A DNA stretch of 64,000 nt from Mycobacterium sp. OTB74 (GCF_029892685.1 NZ_JARXVD010000027.1:1-64000), one strand, 5' to 3'. Counted from the first letter of the stretch, positions 51,881 to 60,915 are shown. Numbers and translations: made by a program. The notes: generated by a model not told the origin, from the sequence alone.

Positions 51881-53125
51881 TCAGACGAGTTCGTACGCAG
51901 GGTCCCGGTGCAGTGTCGAGTCGATACCCATCTCCTCGGCTTCAGCAGAGATGCGAATCCCGAATGTCTTCTTGATCACCAGCGCAACGATGAGCGCGAT
52001 GGTGAACGAGTAGACCAGAACGGCGCTGGCAGCAACAGCCTGCTTCATCAGCAGATCAGCGCCTCCGCCATACAGCAGACCGTTGACGCCGTTGGGCATT
52101 CCCGAGCTGGCGAACAGTCCGATCAGCAGCGTGCCCACGATGCCGCCAACCAGGTGGACACCGACGACATCGGTCGAATCGTCGTAGCCGAACTTCTGCT
52201 TGAGGCCAATGGCGAACGGGCAGATCAGGGCCGGGATGAAACCGACGAAGATGGCACCAACCGGAGTGACCGCACCGCAGGCCGGGGTGATGGCTACCAG
52301 GCCCGTGATGGCACCGGACGCGGCACCGATACCGGTCACATGCCCATCCTTGAACTTCTCCACCAGGAGCCAGCCCAGCGTGGCCGCACAGGTCGCCACA
52401 AACGACGTGACCATCACGATGGCAGCCGGCTTGCCGGCGGCGAGGGCAGATCCACCGTTGAACGCATACCAGCCGGCCCACAGCAGCCCCGCGCCCAGCA
52501 GGGTCAACGGCACGTTGTGCGGCTTTCGCGAACTCCAGGTCGCTGATCGGCCGAGCACGATGGCGACGGCGAGTGCAGCGGCACCGGCGTTGATGTGGAC
52601 GGCGGTACCACCGGCGAAGTCGATGGCGTGCAACTTGTTGGCTATCCAGCCGCCTTTGGCATCGCTGGTCACGACACCGTCAGCCGCGAAAACCCAATGG
52701 GCAACGGGGAAATAGACCAGTACCGCCCACACTGTTGCGAAGGTCATCCAGGCTGCGAACTTCATGCGGTCGGCGGCGGCACCCGAGACGATCGCGACGG
52801 TCAGGGCCGCGAAAAGCGCTTGGAACAGGGCGAACAGACTGACCGGCAGTCCGTTGATGGTCGTCATGGGGTCGAGAAGATTGCTCATGCCGGCGAATTC
52901 GCTGAGGTTGCCGACGAACCCTCCGTGCGAGGTGCCGAACGTCATCGAGAAGCCGAACAACACCCACAGCACGCCGACGATGGCGACCGCGCCATAGGTC
53001 ATCATCATCATGTTGATCGAGCTCTTCACGCTGACCATGCCGCCATAGAACAGCGCCAGGCCCGGGATCATGATAGTGAGCCCGATTATGCAACACAGCA
53101 TGAAAGCTGTTGTTCCAGTGTCCAT
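51881..53125 (-). CDS. amt: ammonium transporter, Amt family
   Basis: A 414-residue channel with 11 hydrophobic helices. The pore histidines are in GGTAVHINAGAAALAVA and GVHLVGGIVGTLLIG; the N terminus TTAFMLCCIIGLTIMIPGLALFYGG is typical. It conducts ammonia/ammonium and usually also methylammonium, which is relevant to the neighbouring genes. It is transcribed divergently from glnT across a control region with GlnR-like boxes. No glnK follows it here. Confidence 0.94.
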   Translation of the reverse strand: MDTGTTAFMLCCIIGLTIMIPGLALFYGGMVSVKSSINMMMMTYGAVAIVGVLWVLFGFSMTFGTSHGGFVGNLSEFAGMSNLLDPMTTINGLPVSLFALFQALFAALTVAIVSGAAADRMKFAAWMTFATVWAVLVYFPVAHWVFAADGVVTSDAKGGWIANKLHAIDFAGGTAVHINAGAAALAVAIVLGRSATWSSRKPHNVPLTLLGAGLLWAGWYAFNGGSALAAGKPAAIVMVTSFVATCAATLGWLLVEKFKDGHVTGIGAASGAITGLVAITPACGAVTPVGAIFVGFIPALICPFAIGLKQKFGYDDSTDVVGVHLVGGIVGTLLIGLFASSGMPNGVNGLLYGGGADLLMKQAVAASAVLVYSFTIALIVALVIKKTFGIRISAEAEEMGIDSTLHRDPAYELV

Positions 53126-53172
53126 TTCGCCTCCTCACAAGGTTGGTGGGCACATCCCGCGCCCGTCTCACT

Positions 53173-53186
53173 ACAGTAGACACTGT
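53173..53186. promoter_or_regulatory. palindrome ACAGT-AGAC-ACTGT in the amt-glnT control region
   Basis: Perfect 5-bp arms, ~48 bp upstream of the amt start. The overlapping GTCTACTGTAGTGAGAC (minus strand) loosely resembles the GTCCACT-AGTGGAC operator in front of the XRE-cupin gene at 60162-60178, so that regulator may also act here. Confidence 0.4.
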
Positions 53187-53212
53187 TTTCCTCGCATGGA
53201 CAGTCGAGCGGT

Positions 53213-53251
53213 GTTACAACCTCGTGAACCGGTCCGTAACACCGAAGTTAC
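53213..53251. promoter_or_regulatory. GlnR-like tandem boxes between amt and glnT
   Basis: Four half-sites at regular 11-12 bp spacing: GTTAC (53213), GTGAAC (53224), GTAAC (53236) and GTTAC (53247), each separated by six bases. The last two form the palindrome GTAAC-ACCGAA-GTTAC. This matches the actinobacterial GlnR pattern (GTnAC-N6-GnAAC in pairs), so both genes would be switched on under nitrogen limitation. Confidence 0.65.
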
Positions 53252-53332
53252 GTCGTATCACTTGCCAATAGCCGGTCGATCACCGTCTACTAAAACGAGA
53301 CAATGATTCCTACTAGTAGTCAGGTGGTTGAG

Positions 53333-54670
53333 ATGTCGGAATCGAGTGAGCTCGCCAGTCTGGCAGCGCAGTCGAACACAAAGTTCATCCTCGCGCTCTT
53401 CGTCGACCTCAATGGCAAGCCGTGCGCCAAGCTGGTTCCGGTCGAGGCGGTCGACGAACTCGCCACCGATGGCGTCGGCTTCGCCGGCTACGCGGTCGGA
53501 GCGATCGGGCAGGAGCCGAAAGACCCTGACTTGATTGCGATTCCGGATCCGGCTTCATTCACCCCGATTCCCTTCATCAAGGAGGGGTTGGCCATCGTCC
53601 ACTGCGACCCGCACGTCAACGGTGAGCCGTGGCCGTACGCACCCCGCAACATCCTCAAGGCTCTGATCGCCCGCGCTGCCGACTCCGGATTCGAACCATG
53701 GGTCGGCGCGGAGGTCGAGTACTTCCTGGTCAAGCGCTCGACCGACGGCGCGCTGGTGCCCGCGGACGATGCCGACACCGCACTGCAGCCGTGTTACGAC
53801 GCCCGCAGCGTCACCCGCATGTACGACCACCTGACATCGATCAGTACCGCCATCAACCAACTCGGTTGGGGCAATTACGCCAACGACCACGAAGACGGCT
53901 CCGGCCAATTCGAGCAGAACTTCAAATACGCCGCGGCACTGACCACGTGCGACCGGGTCATCACACTGCGTTATCTGCTCAATGTGATGGCCGCGCAGCG
54001 CGACATGATCGCCACATTCATGCCGAAACCCTTCGCCGACAAGACGGGTTCGGGTCTGCACCTGCACATTTCGTTGACCAGTGGCGGCACGCCGGTGTTT
54101 CCCATCGACGCGTCCGAGGACGACCGCCCGCTGGCCATGTCCGCGGCGGCCTACTCGTTCATCGCCGGAATCCTGGAACACGCTTTTGCCATGCAGGCGG
54201 TGATAGCGCCAACGGTCAACTCCTACAAGCGAACCGGCGCAATCTCTACGGCATCGGGCGCCTCCTGGGCACCCCGGTTCCCGACGTACGGCGGCAACGA
54301 CCGCACCCACTACGTCCGGGTGCCCGACAACAGCCGCATCGAACTGCGCGGCGGTGACGGCTCGGCCAATCCCTACCTTGCGGTGGCCGTCGCCCTTGCC
54401 GCCGGACTCGACGGCATCAAACGCTCGGCCGATCCCGGCGCCGTCGGCAGCGGCCCGGTACACGAACGACTCCCGGCTACACTCCTGCATGCGATCGAGC
54501 AGTTGGAGACCGACGATGTGGTGATCAGCGCCCTTGACGCCGCGATTCCACCCGGCTCGGACATCCCTAGTGTCGCAGCATATTTCGCTCAATTGAAGAA
54601 GACCGAATTCTGGGACTGGCACTCGGCGGTGGGAGCCTGGGAGCACGAGCGGTACCTGACCGCCTTCTGA
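53333..54670 (+). CDS. glnT: glutamine synthetase-like enzyme (GlnT type; possible gamma-glutamylmethylamide synthetase)
   Basis: A 445-residue member of the glutamine synthetase superfamily: beta-Grasp N-terminal domain (KFILALFVDLNGKPCAKL), then catalytic motifs VGAEVEYFLV (metal glutamates), GQFEQNFKYA, GSGLHLHISL and NSRIELRGGDGSANPYLAVA. It is the short GlnT type that accompanies glx/mgs genes, of which some members ligate glutamate with methylamine. ATG 53333 has AGGTGG at good spacing; ATG 53303 is in frame but lacks one. Confidence 0.85.
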   Translation: MSESSELASLAAQSNTKFILALFVDLNGKPCAKLVPVEAVDELATDGVGFAGYAVGAIGQEPKDPDLIAIPDPASFTPIPFIKEGLAIVHCDPHVNGEPWPYAPRNILKALIARAADSGFEPWVGAEVEYFLVKRSTDGALVPADDADTALQPCYDARSVTRMYDHLTSISTAINQLGWGNYANDHEDGSGQFEQNFKYAAALTTCDRVITLRYLLNVMAAQRDMIATFMPKPFADKTGSGLHLHISLTSGGTPVFPIDASEDDRPLAMSAAAYSFIAGILEHAFAMQAVIAPTVNSYKRTGAISTASGASWAPRFPTYGGNDRTHYVRVPDNSRIELRGGDGSANPYLAVAVALAAGLDGIKRSADPGAVGSGPVHERLPATLLHAIEQLETDDVVISALDAAIPPGSDIPSVAAYFAQLKKTEFWDWHSAVGAWEHERYLTAF

Positions 54671-54756
54671 CGCTTCTGACGCCGCAGAGGCAGTCACACC
54701 CATGCCACCGAACTCCGAACCGGTGGCAGCGAACTCTGGAAAGGAACCAAGCAGAC

Positions 54757-55668
54757 ATGTGCGGAATCGTCGGGTTGCATTTGCGCAATCCCGAGCTCTA
54801 TCCCCGACTCGGTGAATTGCTCAGCGGCATGCTGATCGCCATGGAGGCCCGAGGTGCGGACTCGGCCGGAATCGCCGTCTACGGCGACCCGGTGTGGTCA
54901 CCTCCCGAGCGCAGCACCGTCTCCCTGATCGAAGTCGACGCCACTCCTGAACAGGTCGCCAGCACCCTCAGCGCTCGTATCGGCACCGAGGTCACCGTCA
55001 CCGCGCTCGACGTCACCTACTTGGTGTCCGCCGACGCCGAACCCGAGACCTTGCTCGCCGCCGCCCGGGATGTTTATCCGCGGGGCCTGGTAGGCGGATT
55101 CGGCAAGGACGTAACAGTGCTCAAAGGCGTCGGCACGCCAACGACATTGGCGCAGAACTGGAAACTGGCGACGGCGCAGGGCTGGCAGGGCGTCGGGCAC
55201 ACCCGGATGGCAACCGAGTCGGCGGTGACACCGAGCGGGGCCCACCCATACGCCGTGGGCCCGGACCAGTGCTTGGTCCACAACGGTTCCTTCGCGAACC
55301 ATGCCGGCATCCGTCGCGAGCTGCGGGCCGCCGGTGTCGAATTCGACTCGGAGAACGACACCGAGGTCGGCGCCCGGTTCGTCGCACATGAGCTGGCCGG
55401 GGGCGCTGACCTCGAGACAGCGCTCACCGACCTCACCACGACGTTCGACGGCTTCTACACCTTGCTGGTGTCCAACAGTGACAGCTTCGCGGTGCTGCGC
55501 GATGCCATCGCCTGCAAGCCCGCAGTCATCGCCGAGACCGACAACTGGGTGGCCATGGCATCGGAGTTCCGCGCCCTAGCGCATCTCCCGGGAATCGAGG
55601 AGGCCCGCATCTGGGAGCCCGAACCAGAGGTCGTCTACGCCTGGAGCCGAGAGGCGGTGTCGGCATGA
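54757..55668 (+). CDS. glxB: class II glutamine amidotransferase-like subunit (GlxB / MgsA type)
   Basis: A 303-residue Ntn-type glutamine amidotransferase domain. The nucleophile is Cys2 (MCGIVGLHLRNPELYP); AMEARGADSAGIAVYG, GVGHTRMATESAV and NGSFANHAGIRREL are the family substrate motifs. It corresponds to the glutaminase part of glutamate synthase as a separate subunit, as in N-methylglutamate synthase (MgsA) and rhizobial GlxB. AAGGAAC precedes the ATG; the stop overlaps the next gene by four bases. Confidence 0.88.
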   Translation: MCGIVGLHLRNPELYPRLGELLSGMLIAMEARGADSAGIAVYGDPVWSPPERSTVSLIEVDATPEQVASTLSARIGTEVTVTALDVTYLVSADAEPETLLAAARDVYPRGLVGGFGKDVTVLKGVGTPTTLAQNWKLATAQGWQGVGHTRMATESAVTPSGAHPYAVGPDQCLVHNGSFANHAGIRRELRAAGVEFDSENDTEVGARFVAHELAGGADLETALTDLTTTFDGFYTLLVSNSDSFAVLRDAIACKPAVIAETDNWVAMASEFRALAHLPGIEEARIWEPEPEVVYAWSREAVSA

Positions 55669-56345
55669 ACCGTCTCGCAACGACTTTCGACCTAACCACC
55701 ACTACGTTGCGCGATGTCAACGCGGCCCTGCATGCCGACGGCATCGACGGCCAGTATGTGATCGACAACCCCCTGGGCGCCCACAACATCGCCGTCGGCA
55801 TCAACGCACCCGTCGAGGTGACGGTCAACGGCCACGTCGGCTACTACGCCGCCGGCATGAACCAGAAGGCGGAGATCACCGTCAACGGCAATGCCGGACA
55901 AGGCGTTGCCGAGAACATGATGAGCGGCGTCGTACATGTCACGGGTGATGCTTCACAGTCCGCGGGAGCCACGGGCCGCGGCGGCCTGCTGGTGATCGAC
56001 GGCAATGCGGCCGCGCGCTGCGGCATTTCCTTGAAAGGCCTCGACATCGTGGTGGGCGGTTCCGTCGGACATATGAGCGCGTTCATGGCTCAGCGCGGCC
56101 GCATCGTAATCCGCGGAGACGCCGGCGACGCGCTGGGCGATTCGATCTACGAGGCGCGACTGTACGTCCGTGGCGCCGTGAAATCGCCGGGCGCCGACTG
56201 TATCGAGAAACCGATGCGCGCCGAACATCTCGAGGAACTCGCCGGTCTGCTCAAGGCAGCGGGCTATGACGACGACCCCGCCGGTTACCGGCGCTACGGC
56301 TCGGCGCGCAGCCTCTACCACTTCCAAGCCCACAACTCTTACTGA
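55665..56345 (+). CDS. glxC: glutamate synthase alpha-helix (GXGXG) domain subunit (GlxC / MgsB type)
   Basis: A 226-residue protein equal to the C-terminal GXGXG beta-helix domain of glutamate synthase. Repeats are seen in VNGHVGYYAAGMNQKAEIT, VNGNAGQGVAENMMSG and IRGDAGDALGDSIYEA. It is the second of three separate subunits that together replace the single GltB chain. Overlaps glxB by ATGA, so production is coupled. Confidence 0.88.
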   Translation: MNRLATTFDLTTTTLRDVNAALHADGIDGQYVIDNPLGAHNIAVGINAPVEVTVNGHVGYYAAGMNQKAEITVNGNAGQGVAENMMSGVVHVTGDASQSAGATGRGGLLVIDGNAAARCGISLKGLDIVVGGSVGHMSAFMAQRGRIVIRGDAGDALGDSIYEARLYVRGAVKSPGADCIEKPMRAEHLEELAGLLKAAGYDDDPAGYRRYGSARSLYHFQAHNSY

Positions 56346-56358
56346 TCAGGACCAGCAC

Positions 56359-57714
56359 ATGACCCTCTCTGCCGACGACCGCACCCGCCTGGGTCTACGT
56401 GAGTCAGCGACGTTCGACCGAGCAACCATTGCCGCGATCCACCGGGCCGCCGAAAGCGGGATCTACGACATCCGTGGGTGGGGCGCCAAACGTGCCCTCC
56501 CCCACTTCGACGATCTGCTCTTCCTCGGCGCGTCCATGTCCCGCTACCCGCTGGAGGGTTACCGCGAAAAGTGCGGCACCGATGTGGTTCTCGGCGCCCG
56601 GAACGCGAAATATCCACTTCACCTCGACATTCCCGTCACCATTGCGGGAATGTCGTTCGGCGCCTTGTCCGGCCGCGCCAAGGAAGCGCTGGGCCGCGGT
56701 GCCTCCGAGGTCGGGACCTCCACCACCACCGGCGACGGCGGCATGACGCCCGAAGAGCGCGGCCACTCCAAACATCTGGTTTACCAGTACCTTCCGAACC
56801 GCTACGGTATGAACCCGGACGACCTGCGCCGCGCGGACGCCATCGAGGTGGTGCTCGGTCAGGGAGCAAAGCCCGGTGGCGGCGGAATGCTTCTGGGGCA
56901 GAAGGTTTCCGAGCGGGTGGCTGGCATGCGCGACCTGCCGCAGGGCATCGACCAACGCTCGGCATCGCGGCACCCCGACTGGACCGGGCCAGACGACCTG
57001 ACCATCAAGATCAACGAGCTGCGCGAGATAACTGACTGGGAGAAGCCGATCTACGTCAAGGTCGGCGCCTCGCGGACCTACTACGACGTCAAACTCGCCG
57101 TGCACTCGGGCGCCGACGTCGTCGTGGTGGACGGCATGCAGGGCGGCACCGCCGCCACCCAGGAGGTCTTCATCGAGCACGTCGGCATCCCCACCCTCGC
57201 CGCCGTCCCGCAGGCCGTACAGGCGCTGCAGGAACTGGGTGTCCACCGCAAGCCCGACGGCGTGCAGCTGATCGTGTCGGGTGGCATCCGCACCGGCGCA
57301 GACGTCGCGAAGGCTTTGGCTCTCGGTGCCGACGCGGTCGCCATCGGTACCGCCGCACTGATCGCGCTGGGCGACAACCACCCCAAGTACGACGCGGCCT
57401 ACGCTGAACTCAATTCAGCTGCAGGGTTTTTCGATGACTTCCAGGACGGCCGCGACCCAGCGGGCATCACCACCCAGGACCCGGTACTGCAACAGGCACT
57501 GGATCCCGTCGACGGCGGCCGCCGCGTCGCCAACTACCTGCGGGTGCTGACCATGGAGGCCCAGACCATCGCTCGCGCTTGCGGAAAAGCACACGTCACT
57601 CACCTCGAGCCCGAAGACATGGTCGCGGTTTCCATCGAGGCGGCCGCGATGGCACGGGTACCGCTGGCCGGCACGTCGTGGATTCCGGGCCAAAGCCGGG
57701 GAGGCTCGTTCTGA
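56359..57714 (+). CDS. glxD: FMN-binding glutamate synthase domain subunit (GlxD / MgsC type)
   Basis: A 451-residue FMN-binding alpha/beta barrel: IAGMSFGALSGRAKEALGR, STTTGDGGMTPEERGH, GQGAKPGGGGMLLGQKV, VDGMQGGTAATQEVF and VSGGIRTGADVAKALALGA. It is the synthase core where ammonia from GlxB would meet the 2-oxo acid. I do not see the spaced cysteine triad for the 3Fe-4S cluster of ferredoxin-type glutamate synthase; only two isolated cysteines are visible. ATG 56359 chosen; the stop is shared with the next start (TGATG). Confidence 0.87.
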   Translation: MTLSADDRTRLGLRESATFDRATIAAIHRAAESGIYDIRGWGAKRALPHFDDLLFLGASMSRYPLEGYREKCGTDVVLGARNAKYPLHLDIPVTIAGMSFGALSGRAKEALGRGASEVGTSTTTGDGGMTPEERGHSKHLVYQYLPNRYGMNPDDLRRADAIEVVLGQGAKPGGGGMLLGQKVSERVAGMRDLPQGIDQRSASRHPDWTGPDDLTIKINELREITDWEKPIYVKVGASRTYYDVKLAVHSGADVVVVDGMQGGTAATQEVFIEHVGIPTLAAVPQAVQALQELGVHRKPDGVQLIVSGGIRTGADVAKALALGADAVAIGTAALIALGDNHPKYDAAYAELNSAAGFFDDFQDGRDPAGITTQDPVLQQALDPVDGGRRVANYLRVLTMEAQTIARACGKAHVTHLEPEDMVAVSIEAAAMARVPLAGTSWIPGQSRGGSF

Positions 57715-58889
57715 TGATGAGAGCAGTGATCATCGGAGGCGGTCTGATCGGGCTGTCGATCGCGCGGGCGCTTACCGACCGCGGTCTGTCCGATGTCGTT
57801 GTCCTGGAACGATATCAACTGGCCAGCGGCGGAACCGGCAAGTCGTCGGGCATCGTGCGCGCACACTACGGCGTGCCGTCGATCGCTGCCATGGCGTGGC
57901 GCAGCATGCCGGTATTCGAAACGCTGGGCTCCGAAGTCGGCTTCCGGCAGATCGGTTACAGCGTGTTGGTGGGTGAGGACAATGTCGACGCGTTGACCGC
58001 CAACACTGCCATGCACCAGTCGCTGGGCATCGAGGTCGACCTGATCGACGCGGACCAGCTGCAGGAACTGTGGCCGATGCTGGAGACCTCGGACGTCGCA
58101 CTCGCCTCGTACGAGCCGCGCGGCGGATTCGCCGACGCCACTCAGCTCGCGCTGCACTTCGGCCAGGTGGCCCGCGCCGGCGGCGCGAAGATCCGGCAGA
58201 AAACACCCGTGGCCCGCATCCTCACCACGGGCGACAGCGTGAAGGGAGTGATGCTCGACAACGGCGACGTAGTCGACGCCGATCTGGTCATCGTGGCCAA
58301 CGGCTGGTGGTCGGCGAAGTTGTTGGCCGACATAGGAATCAGTCTTCCGATCGAGGCATATCGCTCGGAGCTTCTCGTCGTCGATGCCGGTGTGCGATTG
58401 CCTGATCTGCCGGTGATCTCCGATCTGATCAGCCTGCAATACTGCCGTGTCGAGGGCTCCGGCCAATTCCTGGTCGGCAACAGCGATCACGCGGACTTCC
58501 AGAAGAAGTTCGTTGACCCCGACAACTATTCGAATGTCGCGACGGAGGCGAGTGTGCTCGCCTACGGCGAGAAGGTGATGCACCGCTTCCCCGGATTCCC
58601 CGAACCCGCGGTGACACACACCTACGCGGGGGTGTATGACGTTCCGCCGGACTGGAATCCGGTCATCGGTCCAATCGATGGCATCGAGGGGCTGATTCTG
58701 GCCGCGGGTTTCGCCGGCCATGGTTTCAAGATCAGCCCGGCAGTCGGCGAGTTGGTCGCGGACCTGGTGTTCGAGGGCGACAGCACTGACTCCGACATCC
58801 CTGCCGCGGACTTCCGCCTGGAACGGTTCGCCGAAGGTAAGCCGCTGAACAGCCTGCACCCCTACGTCGGAGCGGGCGAGATGCGCTGA
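57714..58889 (+). CDS. FAD-dependent amine/amino-acid oxidoreductase (sarcosine oxidase beta/DAO family)
   Basis: A 391-residue DAO-family flavoprotein. The FAD motif is AVIIGGGLIGLSIARALTDRG followed by VVVLERYQLASGGTGKSSG, where the flavin is held; GFADATQLALHFGQVA and NPVIGPIDGIEGLILAAGF complete the fold. Members oxidise N-methyl amino acids such as sarcosine, or D-amino acids. In this operon it could oxidise N-methylglutamate or sarcosine, releasing formaldehyde. Its start shares a base with the glxD stop. A second ATG follows immediately. Confidence 0.83.
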   Translation: MMRAVIIGGGLIGLSIARALTDRGLSDVVVLERYQLASGGTGKSSGIVRAHYGVPSIAAMAWRSMPVFETLGSEVGFRQIGYSVLVGEDNVDALTANTAMHQSLGIEVDLIDADQLQELWPMLETSDVALASYEPRGGFADATQLALHFGQVARAGGAKIRQKTPVARILTTGDSVKGVMLDNGDVVDADLVIVANGWWSAKLLADIGISLPIEAYRSELLVVDAGVRLPDLPVISDLISLQYCRVEGSGQFLVGNSDHADFQKKFVDPDNYSNVATEASVLAYGEKVMHRFPGFPEPAVTHTYAGVYDVPPDWNPVIGPIDGIEGLILAAGFAGHGFKISPAVGELVADLVFEGDSTDSDIPAADFRLERFAEGKPLNSLHPYVGAGEMR

Positions 58890-58935
58890 CCCACACTCCC
58901 GCCCAGCCCGATCTGACTGCCGCCGAAGGAATCTC

Positions 58936-60183
58936 ATGTCCGACACCGTCACGTCCCTACTCGCCGAGATCGCAGCCACCGGCACCGACGCCCAGCGCGG
59001 TGGCTACACCCGGCCGGTGTATTCGACTGCCGAACTCGATCTGCGATCGTGGTTTCTGGGACATGCAGCCAAGCGCGGCCTTGACGTCGAGACTGACCGA
59101 AACGGCATCATCTGGGCGTGGTCAGATGTCGGCGACGAGGCCATAGTCACTGGCAGCCATCTCGATTCGGTACCTGGCGGGGGCGCCTTCGACGGACCCC
59201 TCGGCGTCGCGTCCGCATTGATCGCGTTCGACCTTCTAGCCACCAGAGGCATCGGCGGGCGCCGTGCCATCGCCGTTTTCCCCGAGGAAGAAGGCTCCCG
59301 GTTCGGCGTCGCCTGCCTTGGCTCCCGATTGCTGACCGGCGCGATCGATCCGGACCGCGCGCGATCGCTCACCGACGCCGACGGGACGACATTCGCCGAG
59401 GCAAGCCGTTGCGCCGGTATCGATCCCGCACATCTCGGACCCGACTCTGAGAGCCTGTCACGAATCGGGACGTTCGTCGAGCTGCACGTCGAGCAAGGCC
59501 GCGGCTTGATCGATCTCGGCCGGCCAGTGGCCGTCGCGACGTCCATCCTCGGCCACGGACGCTGGCGACTGTCCTTCACCGGCGACGGCAACCACGCGGG
59601 TACCACGCTCATGCGGGATCGGGCAGACCCGATGGTCGCCGCCGCGCAGCTGATCGTCGCCGTCCAGTCGGCAGCACAAAAGATCGGTGATGCACGCGCC
59701 ACAGTGGGACGGATCGTCCCGACACCCGGTGGCACCAATGTCATTGCCTCCCGGGTGGATCTGTGGCTGGACGTGCGCCACCCTGATGACAATGTGACCA
59801 AGGTCCTCGTGCATGAGATCGCCGAGGCGGCCAATGCCGCAGCCCTGGACCAGGGGTGCACAGTCACCATCACCGAGGAGTCCTTCAGCCCCACAGTTGA
59901 TTTCGACCCACTGCTGCGGGATTCCCTCAGTGCCGCCCTCGATGACGCACCCGTACTGGGGACCGGAGCCGGCCATGATGCCGGGATAATCAAGGACCAT
60001 GTCAGCACCGCAATGTTGTTCGTACGCAACCCAACCGGCATCTCACACGCCCCGGCCGAGGTGGTCGAGGACTCTGATGCGGAAGCTGGCGCACTCGCCC
60101 TTGCCGACAGCATCGCCGAACTCACCGCCGCGAAACAGCCGGGTCAGATTCCTTCATTTGCGTCCACTGATAGTGGACATTGA
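58936..60183 (+). CDS. M20-family amidohydrolase (allantoate / N-carbamoyl-L-amino-acid type)
   Basis: A 415-residue zinc hydrolase of the Zn-dependent M20 AllC/HyuC branch. Metal-binding residues are seen in GSHLDSVPGGGAFDGPLGV (His, Asp), FPEEEGSRFGVACLGSR (Glu), VELHVEQGRGL (His) and ISHAPAEVV (His). It hydrolyses N-carbamoyl or ureido compounds, releasing ammonia and CO2. Its placement after a sarcosine-oxidase-type gene suggests substrates such as N-carbamoylsarcosine or ureides. Its last codons overlap the operator of the regulator gene that follows. Confidence 0.85.
   Translation: MSDTVTSLLAEIAATGTDAQRGGYTRPVYSTAELDLRSWFLGHAAKRGLDVETDRNGIIWAWSDVGDEAIVTGSHLDSVPGGGAFDGPLGVASALIAFDLLATRGIGGRRAIAVFPEEEGSRFGVACLGSRLLTGAIDPDRARSLTDADGTTFAEASRCAGIDPAHLGPDSESLSRIGTFVELHVEQGRGLIDLGRPVAVATSILGHGRWRLSFTGDGNHAGTTLMRDRADPMVAAAQLIVAVQSAAQKIGDARATVGRIVPTPGGTNVIASRVDLWLDVRHPDDNVTKVLVHEIAEAANAAALDQGCTVTITEESFSPTVDFDPLLRDSLSAALDDAPVLGTGAGHDAGIIKDHVSTAMLFVRNPTGISHAPAEVVEDSDAEAGALALADSIAELTAAKQPGQIPSFASTDSGH
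60162..60178. promoter_or_regulatory. palindromic operator upstream of the XRE-cupin regulator
   Basis: GTCCACT (60162-60168) and AGTGGAC (60172-60178) are perfect 7-bp arms around GAT. It overlaps the end of the amidohydrolase gene and lies just ahead of a likely -10 (TAGGGT, 60189-60194), six bases before the GTG. The position fits autorepression by the regulator. Confidence 0.6.
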
Positions 60184-60200
60184 TGCGTTAGGGTAGACCA

Positions 60201-60848
60201 GTGGAGAACGACGAATCGCTGCTTCGCAACGCAGGCACCGCCCGTGACCGACGGCCCGACGACAAAGTCGAAGAGCTCGAGCTGGAGGTGGCCATCGCCC
60301 GCAATGTCCGTCAGCTGCGCCACAATTCGGGGCTCTCAGTCGGTGAGATGGCGGCGCGGGTCGGTATCTCCAAAGCCATGCTGTCCAAGATCGAGAATGC
60401 CCAGACTTCCTGCTCGCTCAGCACCATCGCGCTGTTGGCCCGTGGATTCGACGTACCCGTGACGTACCTCTTCCGCGGCGCGGACACCGAACGACCCGCA
60501 TCGTTTGTCAAGGCAGACAAGGGCACACCGATCGTCCGCAGCGGCTCGCAGGCCGGCCACGAGTATCACCTGCTGGGCGGGCTGCGCGGCGAACACAAGC
60601 GGCTGGAATGCCTGATGGTCACGCTGAATGAGGACAGCGAGGTCTACCCGCTGTTTCAACACCCCGGCACGGAATTCATCTACATGCTGGACGGTGTCAT
60701 GGACTACAGCCACGGCCGTTCCGAGTACCGACTCGAGCCGGGCGACTCCCTCCAGTTCGACGGTGAGGGCGTTCATGGACCGACCCGGCTCATCCACCTT
60801 CCGATCCGCTTTGTCTCGGTGATTGCATTCCCCGACGGCACCATTTGA
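60201..60848 (+). CDS. XRE family regulator with cupin sensor domain
   Basis: A 215-residue regulator. Residues ~30-90 are a Cro/C1-type helix-turn-helix (LRHNSGLSVGEMAARVGISKAMLSKIENAQTS is split here between its two helices), and residues ~125-210 are a cupin (LFQHPGTEFIYMLDGVMDY, LEPGDSLQFDGEGVHGPTRL) that would bind a small ligand. Such proteins control amine and amino-acid catabolism operons. GTG start with a -10 six bases upstream suggests leaderless transcription. It probably regulates the amt/glnT/glx cluster. Confidence 0.85.
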   Translation: MENDESLLRNAGTARDRRPDDKVEELELEVAIARNVRQLRHNSGLSVGEMAARVGISKAMLSKIENAQTSCSLSTIALLARGFDVPVTYLFRGADTERPASFVKADKGTPIVRSGSQAGHEYHLLGGLRGEHKRLECLMVTLNEDSEVYPLFQHPGTEFIYMLDGVMDYSHGRSEYRLEPGDSLQFDGEGVHGPTRLIHLPIRFVSVIAFPDGTI

Positions 60849-60915
60849 TCAACGCTGAGCACCCGGTCGGATGGTACCGATGTGCCCATGGCCGCAGGCC
60901 CTTATCGTTAGCGGC

